A DNA stretch of 64,000 nt from Allacma fusca (Eukaryota; Arthropoda; Collembola; Symphypleona; Sminthuridae). Position numbers and translations under genes: made by a program. Below are positions 49,968-61,989 of this stretch, piece by piece. Numbering within the stretch: position 1 is the first letter of the stretch; each line of letters begins with the position of its first letter. Location of the stretch: the NCBI GenBank assembly GCA_947179485.1, contig OX359246.1:31992001-32056000 (forward strand). The letters run 5' to 3'. The notes beneath the pieces were generated by a model that was not told where the DNA came from, searched no databases, and saw nothing but the letters and a program-made list of their open reading frames with translations.

Positions 49968-50965
49968 GATAAGAACTAAGTCTCCTATTGTTTTTAAAGG
50001 AATGCGGGTCACCCGTTTGACCTCGAAAAATTAAATGAGGTCACTTATAAACACACGCAAATACATATGTACAGAAAGTGCGAAGTACAACCTGCGCCAT
50101 CTGTAGTCGGATTTGTGTTAATAATAAACGTTTGTTTCTATGAGCTGGTAGATGTCGCATGAACTGTTGTAACTCTTTGCCCTGTCACATCAACGATAAC
50201 TGACCAGAGTCATACCTCTCTTCAAAAATCCTTCTTATCCTATACCATAATTTCAAGATGATGAAAGGATTTTAAATCTTCGCTCTCTCTGCTAAGCGCA
50301 CTTTATAGATCCGCAAGTACACGCTACCAAATTGCTAAACGGCTTATGCATATGAAATATATATGTAGCTTCCATTGGAGAAGCCGAGGGCTGTTTACGC
50401 TAGTCTTATTGATCTCGACCTGAGGCTTGATTTAAACTTTCGCGGCTTTGGCTTTACAATTCAAATCTTCGCGGCTCATAGCCAAGCAAGTTGGTGGTAT
50501 ATACAGCAAGTCGAGAAGCACAGCGGGCTGAAAGCTGAGACTCTGTCGCAGAGGAGAGCTTTTTCAACTCGCTCAGCTCGCTTTGTTTCTCGGGTATATA
50601 CCAACTGCTTGCAGCCTACTGAAAGCTCGCAATATTTTTCTGGAAACAATAATTTTGAACATCAATAATATTTCGAAGCCCATTTTATCGTGAAAAGTAT
50701 TAATTAATATAATAGCAAAAAATAATTCAGAAAGAGTTGGCTTTGCATACGTAATACGCATCAGCCATAGTAAAAGTATTAAACAAGGTAATTTCATTAT
50801 AATTCATTTATAAATGACTAAATGATTAATTTTGGATTACTATAAATCTTGGAACCAAAAGCAAGTGAGATTGAAGAATGAAATTACCATTAAAATGGTA
50901 TGGTAAACTGTACTTATAATTAAGCGCGTACATTCAATGATCGCATTGCTTTTGGTTATTTTTAG
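49968..50965. other. intergenic region, no supported gene
   Basis: Contains the third copy of the repeat also found in the P450 intron (about 50276-50350). A 97-codon frame at 50375-50668 has no recognisable features. Confidence 0.35.
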
Positions 50966-51656
50966 CTAGTAATAAAAGCCCTGTGCTTCACAGGGTCAAT
51001 CACTTGAAGAGGTGGTATTGCGACTGAAGAATTTAAAAGCCAAACGGCTTACGAACCAAGCCCTGACGTAGAGCACGGGTCGGATTTTTGTGGGAAGACG
51101 GGAAGATTCTTCCCAGGGAAAAAATATTTCTGGCAGGGAAAAAATATTTCTGGCAGGGAAAAAATATTTCCGGCAGGAAATCTCAAAGGAAAGGGATTCT
51201 GTTTTACGAACAGGTATTTTAAAATTCGTTGATCTTTTTTTTGGCGATTTGTTGACATGTTTCAGGGAAATTTGTTACGCAAACAGGGATTTTTAGATTG
51301 ATGGACCTTATTTGACAGGGATTTGACGACTTGCAGGGAAATTATTTGTTCCAACAGGGATTTTGAAAATCGTTGACCTTTTTTCAGCAGGGATTTTTGA
51401 AATTGTTGAGGACCTCCCAGCAGGGACATTTGATTCCTCAGGTAAATTCAGAAATAATCTTCCAGGGAGATTTAAAAAAATCCGACCCCTGTCGTAGAGA
51501 CTTGTTGTATGCCTAAATCATGGGTGCTTATATTAAGAGTAGCGCTTTACAGGTAGTGTTTGGCATGTCACCTTTTGGGCGTTGTGTGAGGCCATTGAAA
51601 TATGAACGCGCGGAACTTTAACTAAACGGACAGAAAGTTCCCTTTAATAATAAGGA
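50966..51656 (-). mobile_element. non-autonomous Helitron, tandem copy 1 (with nested insertion)
   Basis: On the minus strand the element starts TCCTTATTATTAAAGG at 51656. It ends with the hairpin CCCTGTG-AAG-CACAGGG (50979-50995) and a few bases later CTAG at 50966-50969. A TC start, 3' hairpin and CTAG end, with no inverted repeats, are Helitron marks. It abuts copy 2 with no spacer (CTAG directly followed by TCC). A 412-bp TIR element is inserted at 51077-51488. Without it and its duplicated target the unit is about 265 bp, so it depended on another element for rolling-circle transposition. Confidence 0.8.
51077..51488. mobile_element. TIR element nested in the Helitron, CAGGGA-rich, long target duplication
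   Basis: The ends are GGGTCGGATTTTT at 51077 and AAAAATCCGACCC ending at 51488. The interior repeats CAGGGAAAAAATATTTCTGG nearly perfectly three times (51113-51173) and has about eight more scattered CAGGGA words. The intact Helitron copy 2 shows the empty site. Around the insert CTGACGTAGAGCAC (51063-51076) and CTGTCGTAGAGAC (51489-51501) look like a target duplication of about 13-14 bp with small differences. The superfamily is not clear. Confidence 0.7.
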
Positions 51657-51946
51657 CTAGTAAAAGCCCTGTGCTTTACAGGTACAATTACTTGAAGAGG
51701 TATATAGTGTGATTGTAGAAATTAAAAGCCAAAAGGCTTACGAATCAAGCCCTGTCGTAGAGACTTGTTGTATGCCTAAATCGTGCGTGCTTATATTAAG
51801 AGTAGCGCTTTAAATAAACGGATAGGTAGTGCTCGTTAATAATAATTGCTTGGCATGCCACCTTTTGGGCGCTGTGTGAGGCCATTGAAATTTGAACGCG
51901 CAGAACTTTAAATAAACGGACAGAAAGTGGCCTTTAATAATAAGGA
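51657..51946 (-). mobile_element. non-autonomous Helitron, tandem copy 2
   Basis: Minus strand, starting TCCTTATTATTAAAGG at 51946 and ending ...GCTTTTACTAG at 51657, 290 bp. It is colinear with copy 1 over its length (shared words AGCGCTACTCTTAATATAAG, AAGTCTCTACGACAGGGC) and holds a short extra stretch near 51811-51845. Its 3' hairpin is less perfect (CCTGTAAAGCACAGGG). The CTAG end joins the TC start of copy 1 head to tail. Confidence 0.78.
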
Positions 51947-53668
51947 TTTTTTTTGTCTTGAATAAGCTCGCGAGAAAAAACTTTCTCAGGTATTACACTA
52001 TCGATCTGAAAATGTTTAATGCACAAGTGGGTGTTATCGTTATCCTGAGGATTATTAATTTCAGAACCTGCCATATTAAAGAACTCGCTACAATAGACCC
52101 CCTCATAATATCATACAATAAAAATACATCAATTCATGGCTCGTATGCTCCTCCCAGAACCAACGTTCACGTTTTGATCGAAACTTCCATGTTCTGGACT
52201 ATCCCGCTCTAATTTTGACAAGAATACCAAAATTTAAATATTTTGCAGAGCAATTAAATTTCTTTGAAATGAATTTTTACCTATAAAGAGATGCCACGTA
52301 TTGGAGGGTGTATGTTTGTTGAAATGTTTTTCCCCGGCCTTGAATTTACTCTTATGTTCTTGACCCTTCCTAGGACAGCCTCCCCGTAACTACACCATTG
52401 AGCAAATTAATTACTTAGCTGATTGCATTTACTTCACATATTTATCATTGGGAATTATTAACAACGACTATTACACTAGCGACTATAGAAAATAATCTTC
52501 AGTGTTGGTTAAAATTCGTTCATTTCCTTTAATTGTTTACTATATATGCAATCATACAATTTATTTAGTTAAATATCATAGACGATAGCATGAGCTTTTC
52601 CTGAATTTTTTAAATTTAGTATCCATGTATATCATGGCAAATAATACTCGTGTAGAGCTACACAAATTTGCCAAAGTATTGCGTACCATTCCAGACCAAA
52701 AACGGCCTCACTTGACTATTTTTCCCCACACATGCTCATTTATTTAAAAGGTGTGTATACATACATACATGCCCAATGGAAGTTGATTACTCCTTTGGTT
52801 TACACAGAACAGTGGAACTGATCTTTATCAAAATATGTGTGACAGTCTGAAAGGATTACACAACGTATATATTTTTGCCATAGATAAGTACAAAACTATT
52901 TTATACGGGGGCTTAACTGCTAGTTCTAAAATCTTACTCTCACCATCCACACGCCCCATATTTGCCCAAATTGTGCATCTCAAAGCTGACAATTATTGTA
53001 GGCTTGCATTACCCCGACAAAGCAAAAGTATCAATTTAGTCATTGTTGAGTTCAGTATATCTTGGTTGCATGCATGTATAGATATTCATGAGCTGATTAT
53101 ATTGACCAGCAATGACATAATGTTATGTAACAGCTTGCGCGCTTCTGCAGATGAGTCTGCTCATGGATGGGAGGTTCGGGCTCATGGAAGATGAGTCAGT
53201 GTGAAGGAAATATTGTGAGCGCGAGCATCATTGTTGCTAACAATAGCACTCTCATATTTGCGTATAATCAAGTGCAAATATAGAATCATTTGTCAGGAGT
53301 TGCAAATTAAATAAATACACTTTATAAATCATCTCTGTGTGTGTGTGTGCCTGTAGTCCATAATTATTGTTAGGACTAACACAAGTAACTACAATTATAT
53401 AGCTCCATGAGCCAAAGCCGAAACACACTATATATGTACATGCACAGTATCCACCTTCCCACCAGCACCTTCAACAATCCTCATTTGTACTCATCTCTGA
53501 TCCGATTCACAGCACGATATAACAGTCATTATCTCACTACATGTGACAAAGAAGAATACGCCCAATAAGACATTAATTTTATTTTAATAACAAAAATATA
53601 GATAATTTTGTTCCCGGGATCTTAGTTTTGAATTAATTAAGCTACACCTATTGAAATAATTACAAATT
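51947..53668. other. intergenic region, no supported gene
   Basis: A 119-codon frame at 52835-53194 lacks any recognised feature. A TG microsatellite lies at about 53336-53350. No other structure seen. Confidence 0.4.
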
Positions 53669-53929
53669 TTGCTGGTTTATTGTCTTACAGGTTTTAAAGC
53701 GGAATTAAAATTTCATATGAAAAAAATTAGGATGCCGATTTCAGAGAAAATTATCAGACATCTTGAAAAGCAATTCAAGAAGAGCTCAACCTTATATTGT
53801 CACCCATTTAAATGGGATAGTGACAAGCGTCGGCCGGATTGTAGCTTTCGACACGAAGCCTCGGGATCCAAGTACATTTGGTACTCTCACGTCATTTTAA
53901 ATGCACTTCACGGTTCTTTCGTGGCGGTA

Positions 53930-54738
53930 TTCGAATATTTTTTAACGAATTCCGATTCCAATAAAGTATCGATTTCATTGGGTTTTATACTGCCACGTCC
54001 GAGAAAATGTTCATAGGAAGCATTTTTGGAAAGCCGCACACATGCAATTATAAAGCCCAAAGGGCAAGTAACGAACGTTTGGTAAACGAAAAGTGTATGG
54101 TTGGTAATGGGCAGTGATTTATAGCCCGTTTTGTAAAAATTCCTACAAATAGGATGAGATAGCCGCATGGTGTCGGTCTTACAGGACGATTAAGTGAATC
54201 AAGTTTCTTCTTTCTTAAATCTTGTTCTCATCATGGGGATGCGTAAAACTAATTCCGTTGAAGTGAATTTTAGTTACGATGTGTTATCAAACAAATCGAT
54301 TTGCAAATATATACTGTCAGAAAAAACTAACCGGAAAAGTAGTTAGACAGGTTAACAGATTACTCCGAATTTTTTAAAAATGTTATTGGATCAATCCTTA
54401 GTTACTGAAATTTCAGTTGAGCGTGTGTTTTCTGCGCTTAAATTTATATTAAATGATTGCGTGGTAATGTATAGATGCAAAAACGCTTATAATGTGTTAT
54501 GTATCGCTTATTTTTTTGCGATTAAATTGTTCTTTTGAATAAATTCCCATTTTTTGTACGAATATCCGAAAAGTATTTGAATCGGAATTCAAATTCAGCA
54601 AGTATTCAAATATATTTTAATCCGTATCGGAATTCAAATTTTTAAGTATTATTAAAAATAATTGAAATTGAAATCGAAACTAGAAAGTATTCGAATCCGA
54701 ATTTAAATTCGTATTTTTCCGATATCCCGTCCCTGGTT
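53930..54738 (+). mobile_element. relic of a second hAT copy, left end lost
   Basis: Around 54410-54460 the + strand reads EISVERVFSALKFILND, the hAT C-terminal dimerisation motif, followed by decay. The right part has the same AATCGGAATTCAAATT-type subterminal words as the element at 3798-4624 and ends ...TTTTTCCGATATCCCGTCCCTGG at 54738. The left side around 53935-53985 (ATATTTTTTAACGAATTCCGATTCC) matches the inner left part of the 3.8-kb element. Its left terminus is missing. It sits directly against a truncated Helitron end. Confidence 0.6.
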
Positions 54739-54893
54739 TAAAGCGCTACTCTTAATATAAGCACGCACGATTTAGGCATACAACAAGTCTCTACGACACG
54801 GCTTGATTCTTAAGCCTTTTGGATTTTAATTTCTACAATCACACTACCAACTCTTCAATTAATTGTCCCTGTGAAGCACAGAGCTTTTACTAG
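54739..54893 (+). mobile_element. Helitron 3' fragment, copy 3
   Basis: Inverted relative to copies 1 and 2, this 155-bp piece carries the Helitron 3' half: GCGCTACTCTTAATATAAGC, then the hairpin CCCTGTGAAGCACAGAG (54867-54883) and CTTTTACTAG ending at 54893, followed by T as expected. The 5' half is missing at the junction with the hAT relic. Confidence 0.75.
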
Positions 54894-55465
54894 TTCAACT
54901 ATAAATTATTATTCTTACAAAACATAGCCCGCCTTTATGTATGCAAATATATTACACAAATGCCTCCATTTTAACGGATAATTTTGATTTTAACTTTAGA
55001 TGACTTCGTACTGAAATCCAAAGAGGGCGATAGAAACTCTAGTGTCAGAATGTGTGAATTATTTTTGGATTTCATAGACATTGGTTTTAACCTCGTCGTA
55101 GTTTTTCATTCCCTCAACGCCATTTTCCGACCACAGTCCCCTGAGCTATTTTCGTCAATGTTTTTGAACCAGTCTGACTCCATGGATTGGCATCTACGCA
55201 ACCCATTTGTCCTGTTCTATGGACACTAACTCCAAGTTTTTTTATCCCAGGCGAAAATGATAGCAATGCACATTGGGTGATAATTATTTTCTGAACTTCA
55301 AACAAAATTTATTTCTTGTTGGTTTTTAAAAATATTTAAAAAGTAATTCAAGCAATAATAACTTCATTTCATTTTATTTTTGTGAACTTTCAAATGCTTT
55401 ATTTATATTTTTGTAATGTACTTTCGACAGGAAACAAAGATGCGCATCTGAAATTGCCTACAAAA

Positions 55466-56698
55466 TACCCAGCTAGCACTGGAAGATCATAATGATTTCA
55501 GAATGATTTCAGTGGCACTGTAGGGTACTCTTCATAATGACAACAGCACTTTTTCATTATGAAATCAAAACGATACCACTATGATCCTGAAATGTCCGCT
55601 TATTCGGCTCATTAAGCTGTCGTAATGACATCAAAGATATTTCGTGCGTGCGGGGAAATTATGACCAGATTATGAAGCAACAGTGCTTCCCTCTAACAGT
55701 AATCATAGAATTTATTCCCTTGCTATCACTACCTCGTGTACCGGATATACAAATTCTGATAGTAATAATTATAGACAGTATAAACTACATACAACTATAT
55801 GCATATAAAATGAAACCAAAGTCACAATAAATATAATGATTGGAAATAAACATTTTTTATTAAATATTTCCAATAAAACACTTTTTCGTTCATCTACACA
55901 CGATTTCCCTTCCACAAAAGATATCGCACGTTCAAAACACCCTCATTTGAAATTAAAAAAAGATATTACACTCAAGACAGTATCAGGTAGTGTAATTATG
56001 CGAGGAAACACATTCATTTAATAATTATGTATGTATTCGTATAGTGGAAACACATGCATTTTTTGCTAATTGTACTCATGAAAAATTTACACAAAAATAT
56101 TATGTGTTGAATGCTCTTATTCAGTGTGTAAGGTTTAGGTATGTATACATTATAAGCACTTGTATATGTTTAACTCACTTCACTTCACTAATTACCAAAG
56201 TCTAAAATTTAGTCTAGAAAACCAGGGAACACTGAATTGGTGACGTATAATTAAAATCCACTGTACTTCATCCACAATCTGGTCAAACAAATAGACACAT
56301 TAAGCTAATTTATTTCACGTTTAAAAATTAATACTTTTAAGTGAATTAGGAACGATGAAGGCACACCACTAATAAACCAACTACGAATTGGTTAACAGTT
56401 TATTCCTGTACTGGTCTCGCGCCCTCCCAGTAAGCCTGCGCAAAGAGTCGTTTCATAATTTTTACGAAAAATGACACGATTATGAGCGCAGTTCAATCTG
56501 ACCCTGACATACTGAAATCATTATGAAGAACCCCAGAATCTGTAATATTTTAGGTACTATTTCAGAACCGTGTCAGAAATTGCTCATTGATATGATGTCC
56601 ATTGGAAGTCATAATCTCCTCATCAAAAAGATATGAGCTTATTATGAATTTCAAGCATTAATAATGATATCATTATGACGTTGAGTGCTAGCTGGGTA
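55466..56698. mobile_element. 1.23-kb TIR element with TACCCAGCTAGCACT ends
   Basis: TACCCAGCTAGCACT at 55466 is mirrored by AGTGCTAGCTGGGTA at 56684-56698. Both subterminal regions are dense in CATAATGA/TCATTATG words (about ten), which could be transposase-binding sites. I see no transposase frame. The target duplication is not evident, so the superfamily is open. Confidence 0.65.
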
Positions 56699-57780
56699 AA
56701 TATACAAAAATAATTATAACCTTTCACTTCATCTACACATGAATCAATGACCACAAGTTTGCAGGAGTATACCGTGCTCCACGTTCAAACCTTAGATGGG
56801 CAAAAGAATTGTCTTGTGCTCTCCCTACACGTAAAAATGTATGAAATCATATGGCGTTTATTATGAATATTATTAAAAAACTGGAACAGTTTTCATTTAA
56901 TTTGCATACCTTAAAAACTGTGGCTAGCGTAACTTAGTTATACATCTGGCGGTTAAATTTTCAGCAGAATTAATTTCATCTTTTTAAAATCTAAAACATG
57001 TCGTGTCATATCGAATTACATAGATAACCGTGTTATAGTAACCTAAATATTTTAGAGAGAAATATCTGAACCTGTGGATTGATCTGAATTTTGAAATAAG
57101 TTGGATAAAGTTGATGTTTGGTTACAAAGACTCCTTCTAAATAATCATGTAGGAAATATGTATTGTATCATACATGACACTTAAAAATTCAATGTGTTAA
57201 TTTAAGAGCATAAAGCAAAGTGAAGATTTATTGCTTGACCATATGGGGATTATTAATTTATGTTGGTATGATTCATGACGTGTTAAGCATAATGTTACAA
57301 ATACATTTTTATTGTACCAACATTAGTTTGCACTTTTAAAAAAAATTTCATGTGATTTGCTTTGTGAAAATCATTTTATTCCATCCAAACGTGCTACACT
57401 TCTAGAATTCAGCATATTGTAATTTTCTATATATAATCTACTAATAACTCCCGCGTAATTTGAAATATATACCAATTTTTGGGTTAGTCAGACTGTCAGG
57501 CATGCCGTACTCAAAACGTAGTTTTTCTACAATAAGATATCCAAGGCCTAGCACTTAAAACACTACATCAACACTAAACAATTCACCTGGAAGAATATGA
57601 CCAACAACACTGCTGATAACAAAAGATAATTGACACAAAACCGAACGTTATTATTACGAAGACACAATTGCCACATTTCCAAGGTAATGGTTTTCAAATT
57701 AAGATGTATTTAAATTATATAAAGCAAATGTTAAGCAAAATTATGTAACAAGTTCGATGATCCCTATAATTTTAAAAGAC
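56699..57780. other. AT-rich region beside the Transib copy, no supported gene
   Basis: No exon chain or clear repeat ends. It should contain the 3' terminus of the Transib element, but I could not identify a CACWATG-type end with certainty. Confidence 0.35.
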
Positions 57781-59610
57781 TTATAAATCGCATTCAATTT
57801 CCAACATCATATTTTCGTCAACCGCATCAGGTAAGTCAGTCATGTTGTATTCATCGTGCCGGACTGGAGTCAACCCGCATTCCGTTTCATCTAGTAAATC
57901 GATAACTTCGGCTGGAAGTGTCTTTCTCTTTCTAACTATGGCTCTTCGTCTCAGCGAAATGCTAGATATCAGAGGATCCGAAGTACCCAAAGATCTGTGG
58001 AACATATCAGTCAAAGTGTCAAGTCTACTTGTCTTGCGAGCTCTGTATGTGCGGTCAAACTTGTAGCATTTATTTCGCGATTCTGCACAATCCTCAGCAA
58101 GCATTCCCACCGGTAATGGACTCGCTGAAATTATTTCGGCTCCGTGAATTAGTATCTTGTGGATGCTTGATGGCAGTAAATACCAACTTTACTCGTCCAT
58201 AAGTTTGTTAAAGAGAGAAATACAATGTACTTTGAAACGGCCCGGGTTTATTGGGAATTGGCTAGACAAGGTAATTAAAACTGTCCTGAAGTCACGAACG
58301 ATATCTTCTCTCACATTTAGGATTCGAGCGAATGTCTTAAAGTTCTGAAATGCTCTACGGGCTGTGTTACCATCATTTGATGTTCCTCCTGTTGGATTAG
58401 GATAATCGACTCTTAATTTCAGTTGTTCCCAGATTTCTTTCTGAATTCGAGCCTTTTCTGCTTTGTATGGAATTTTTAAATCACCTCGTGCTTGCCATTA
58501 TTTAAATTTCATACGATATCCAATTTTCAGGAAATATTCGAGACCTCGAATATAAGCATGTAGACATGAAAGTCCATAGACAAGGCTGTTTGGCTTTGGC
58601 AAAAACAAATTGTTTGTTAAATTGATGGGCACATTAAACTGTTTTGGATTACACCAGCAAACCGGGCAAGCTTGATTAGAAGTTCCCTGAATAAATGACA
58701 ATACCTTGCCATCAATTATAGTAAAATTTAGGTTAAATTTAATCCGAACAGTAATTTCTGTGCTCAGGTGGACTTCCAAAATTTCTAGCTTTGAAATTTG
58801 ATCCATAATGTCGTTATGCTCAGCCAAGACCAAATCTTTGCTCTCTTTAGCAAAGATAATTTTTATTGGCCTGCAAAATCTGTATGATTGTGGAGCCGAA
58901 TTATTCCAATAAACTCTTTCACCATCCTGAATTCTCAATGGGTTCAGAGTAACAGCAAATAGGGATGAATCTTCGTTAGCAATAATGTCATTAGTGTATC
59001 CTTGTTTATAGTTCGAAAATCCGCTGCTGCCATCCATTCCCCAAGATAATATAAAAGTAAGAACACGTTCGGACAGATTTTCCCTTTCTTGTAAGAATAC
59101 GCTTTTCTGGTGTTTCACAATTCTTCGAGTAGTATGCTCTAGGAGTGCAGATAGTTTCACACTTGCAAACGTATCCCCAAATGACATTGAACAAGAAACA
59201 GGAAGGCAGTCAGTCTTTGCCTCACGCACTCTGTCGTAACAAGGTAAAACATTTTTACCACAAGAGTTCACAGCACGCTGTACTGCAATGAAGGAAGATT
59301 TCCCCAAATTAGCGTCAAAAAGCATTGCTAGTGCATGTTGTGGACTAATTTGCTTAACGTTGTCTATTTTCATTTTAATCTTGCTCATTAGTTCTGTTGA
59401 ATGTGCTTTGTTGGCCGAAACAAATTCTAAAATATCCGCCAAGTCTTTATCTCCACTTTGCTTCATTACTCGAGCAACTGCCAATAGAAGCTTCTCTCGC
59501 GGTTCATTCATCAATGTCTCGCTAAAAGCATAAATTTCTTTTTTCTTTGCCGCATCACCTTTCTCGTCCCAAGACTTTGGTGGTTGCCCTCTTTTTCGCT
59601 TCAGGGACAT
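57781..59610 (-). pseudogene. Transib (RAG1-related) transposase with two internal stops
   Basis: A single reading frame of about 610 codons from the ATG at 59610 to a stop at 57781, without introns. The N-terminal third is basic and helical. The DDE-type core follows: WGMDGSSGFSNYKQ with the first Asp (about residue 193), LFAVTLNPLRI, SYRFCRPIKIIFAKE, TIIDGKVL (about 300, probable second Asp), the CPVC zinc pair, and AEDCAESRNKCYK with the probable catalytic Glu near the end. These blocks define Transib, the transposon family from which the RAG1 recombinase core derives. Stops interrupt the frame at 58498-58500 (TAA after RMKFK) and at 58189-58191 (TAA after LMDE). All else is open, so inactivation is recent and the copy may be rescued only in trans. 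Confidence 0.85.
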
Positions 59611-59706
59611 AGTTGATCTGTTTAATTTGTAAGATACAGTTTAAAACATTATGCAAAGTATTTCGGATCTGAGGCAAAGTTCGATATACATGCACGGGGA
59701 AATCAC

Positions 59707-61885
59707 AATGAGCACAGTATATTTATGATCACCTGGTTGGCTCTACCTTTAAAATTGAATAAGTTATAACCTATAAGCGAGGGAACATCGCCAATTGCTT
59801 TAAATTGTAGGTAATTATGTAACCATATTATTTCTGTATTATAATTTATAATAATATTTTCCCTGCTAAATTTAAATCTACCAAAGCGTCGCACTATATA
59901 AAACGACGCAAAAAACGTTTATCGTACCATGGGCCAATGACAAGGCATGAACAACTTCTGGCAGGATTAACGCTTATTGCCGTTGAGATGAATGGAGGTG
60001 AGAGGCCCTAGCCTTTTTCTTAAATACGGGATTTAAAGGCTCGGAGATGCCGCAAAAATGTTCACTAGCATACTAGGAGCTTAAATTATTATTTTGAAAC
60101 CGATCGGGTAACAGACTAGTAGTTAAGTCACTATGAGACACTACAAACGTAATTTAAATCAACCCACCTGATTATTACTGCATTTACTCCCCGCCTAGTG
60201 CAGGACCTTAAGGGACAATTTACCAGCAGGATACGCAACTCGTATTTGCTAATGTTATTAACAGGGAAACTGTTTGACTTATATTATTCAGATGTTTTAT
60301 GTAATCCTAATCAGGTGTTTATGTTACCACCTTAATCCAAATAAAAAACATCTAGTGTTTGAATCACTTTGAAGAACAATAAATGAGGAATTGAAAAGAT
60401 TGTGGAGCTCTTGGTGATCCACACTTCATCACTAGACATACATTATTGTTTAGCTGTCAATACAATGTGTCGTAAACCTTAAAATTATCTACTATAGTCA
60501 ATGTTTTACAACTTAGATCTGCCGGGTATTACGTTACCAGATATGGATCGTTCATCAGAATTAAAGGTAGATCCATGTATTATCGTGAGAATTCTCTTTT
60601 TTAATTTATTGGAGATTTTGGTTGTTTTTCTCAAAATCCTAGTTTGATGCTACCCAGGTACAGCCTAGGGTTGGCAGTTTGTCAGTATCGGGAATATCGG
60701 TATCTGCATAACACAATTTTGCGATATTTGGATCTGAAGATAGAGAGCGAAGCTGTTATGGAAAATATTGAATTTTATTCCTATGTATATTACATGTCAG
60801 GCTCTAATTGTAGCGGTCATAAGACGTCACTAGAATTTTAAATTACTTTCTAATTTTCTGGAATTTTTTCAAAAATGTGGTTGTATGGCATCTAGGAGTC
60901 TGGAGTCCTAAATTTTCTAATTTTTTCAAAATTTGAAAAATTGTGAAAATCTAAAAATGTAAACTCAAGTTGCACATCTAGGATTTATATGATTTATATT
61001 TACGCTTGTTTCAAAATTACTTGAACCGTTCAAAAGTTTTACATCTTACAAGGTTTCGAATTGCATTGTAAAACAAAAGGTGGAGGATATCGTCAATGAA
61101 GAGGCAAAATGGTCTCAGTGCTGTAAAAAAGCATGCACACAAACTCCATTTTGCCTCTTCAGCGATGACATGCTTGCTTATGCCCTTTTTATTTGACTCG
61201 TGCGAAAGAAATATGCCAGTAAGTACTTGCAGTTTAAAATAATTTCCATAGGTGACAAGTATCGCTAAAAATATACATATTTTTGGCGATATTTGCGCTA
61301 ATATCGTATCGTAGTATCGCACTTGCCAACATTAGTACAGGCATAGCTACACATCAATAAAAACAGATTTATATGTAAACTGTGCTTCAAAATAGAACAA
61401 ATGCATTAACTTTGTACAAATTATAAACGCTTGGTCATTCCAGACATCCTGGTGCCCGATTCTGGAGCCGGGATGAAACATTAATTACCAAAATTAGATT
61501 CTGGATTTGATTTCAAGGGCCTTTTATTTTTTACAAATCGGCATAAAAGAACTAGTCATGCATTTTTAAATGGCCAAAACTAGTCTGTTACCCGATCAGT
61601 TTAAAAAATTATGTTAAGCTCCTAGTATGCCAGTGAACAATTTTGCATAATCTCCGAGCCTTTAAATCCCGTATTTAAGAAAACGACTAGGGCGTATCAC
61701 CTCCATGTACCTGGGGACGGCAATCCGTCAGCAGTAGTTCATGCCTGGTCATGACCCCAGTGGAGGATAAACGTTTTTTGCGTCGTTATATATACATATA
61801 TATTGGTATATATATTATAGGTTATAACTGATTCAATTTTAAGCCAACCAGGGGATCATAAATATAATGTGCTCACTGTATATTA
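59707..61885. repeat. long inverted repeat with arms of about 300-400 bp
   Basis: The left arm (59707-60122) and right arm (about 61577-61885) are inverted copies. Shared words are GAGCACA(G/T)TATATTTATGATC, CCTGGTTGGCT, AACGACGCAAAAAACGTTTAT, CTTAAATACGGGATTTAAAG, GGCTCGGAGAT and GATCGGGTAACAGACTAGT. The arms enclose about 1.45 kb of unrelated sequence. The left outer end is CACAATGAGCAC and the right, inverted, ACAGTGAGCAC. Both resemble the CACWRTG heptamer that starts Transib elements, but the two ends differ at several bases. It may be a fold-back transposon or two inverted copies of one element. Confidence 0.65.
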
Positions 61886-61989
61886 ACAAAATAGTAAAAC
61901 ATCATCTGTCTTATGAAAGCCAAAAAATATACCAGAAAACTTAAGTGGCGTGAAGGTCTGCAAATAAGGCGATTATTATTTTGTGCAGT

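Noticed and set aside
52835..53194. 119-codon plus-strand frame
   Set aside because: No recognisable motif and no flanking exon structure; treated as chance.
53669..54016. 115-codon plus-strand frame (KKIRMPISEKIIRHLEKQF)
   Set aside because: Its second half runs into hAT subterminal repeat sequence. The first half may be a transposase fragment, but the evidence is too thin for a gene call.
57781..58110. separate 109-codon minus-strand gene
   Set aside because: It lies in the same frame as the Transib transposase beyond its second stop and carries the AESRNK catalytic-Glu region, so it is the C-terminus of that broken gene.
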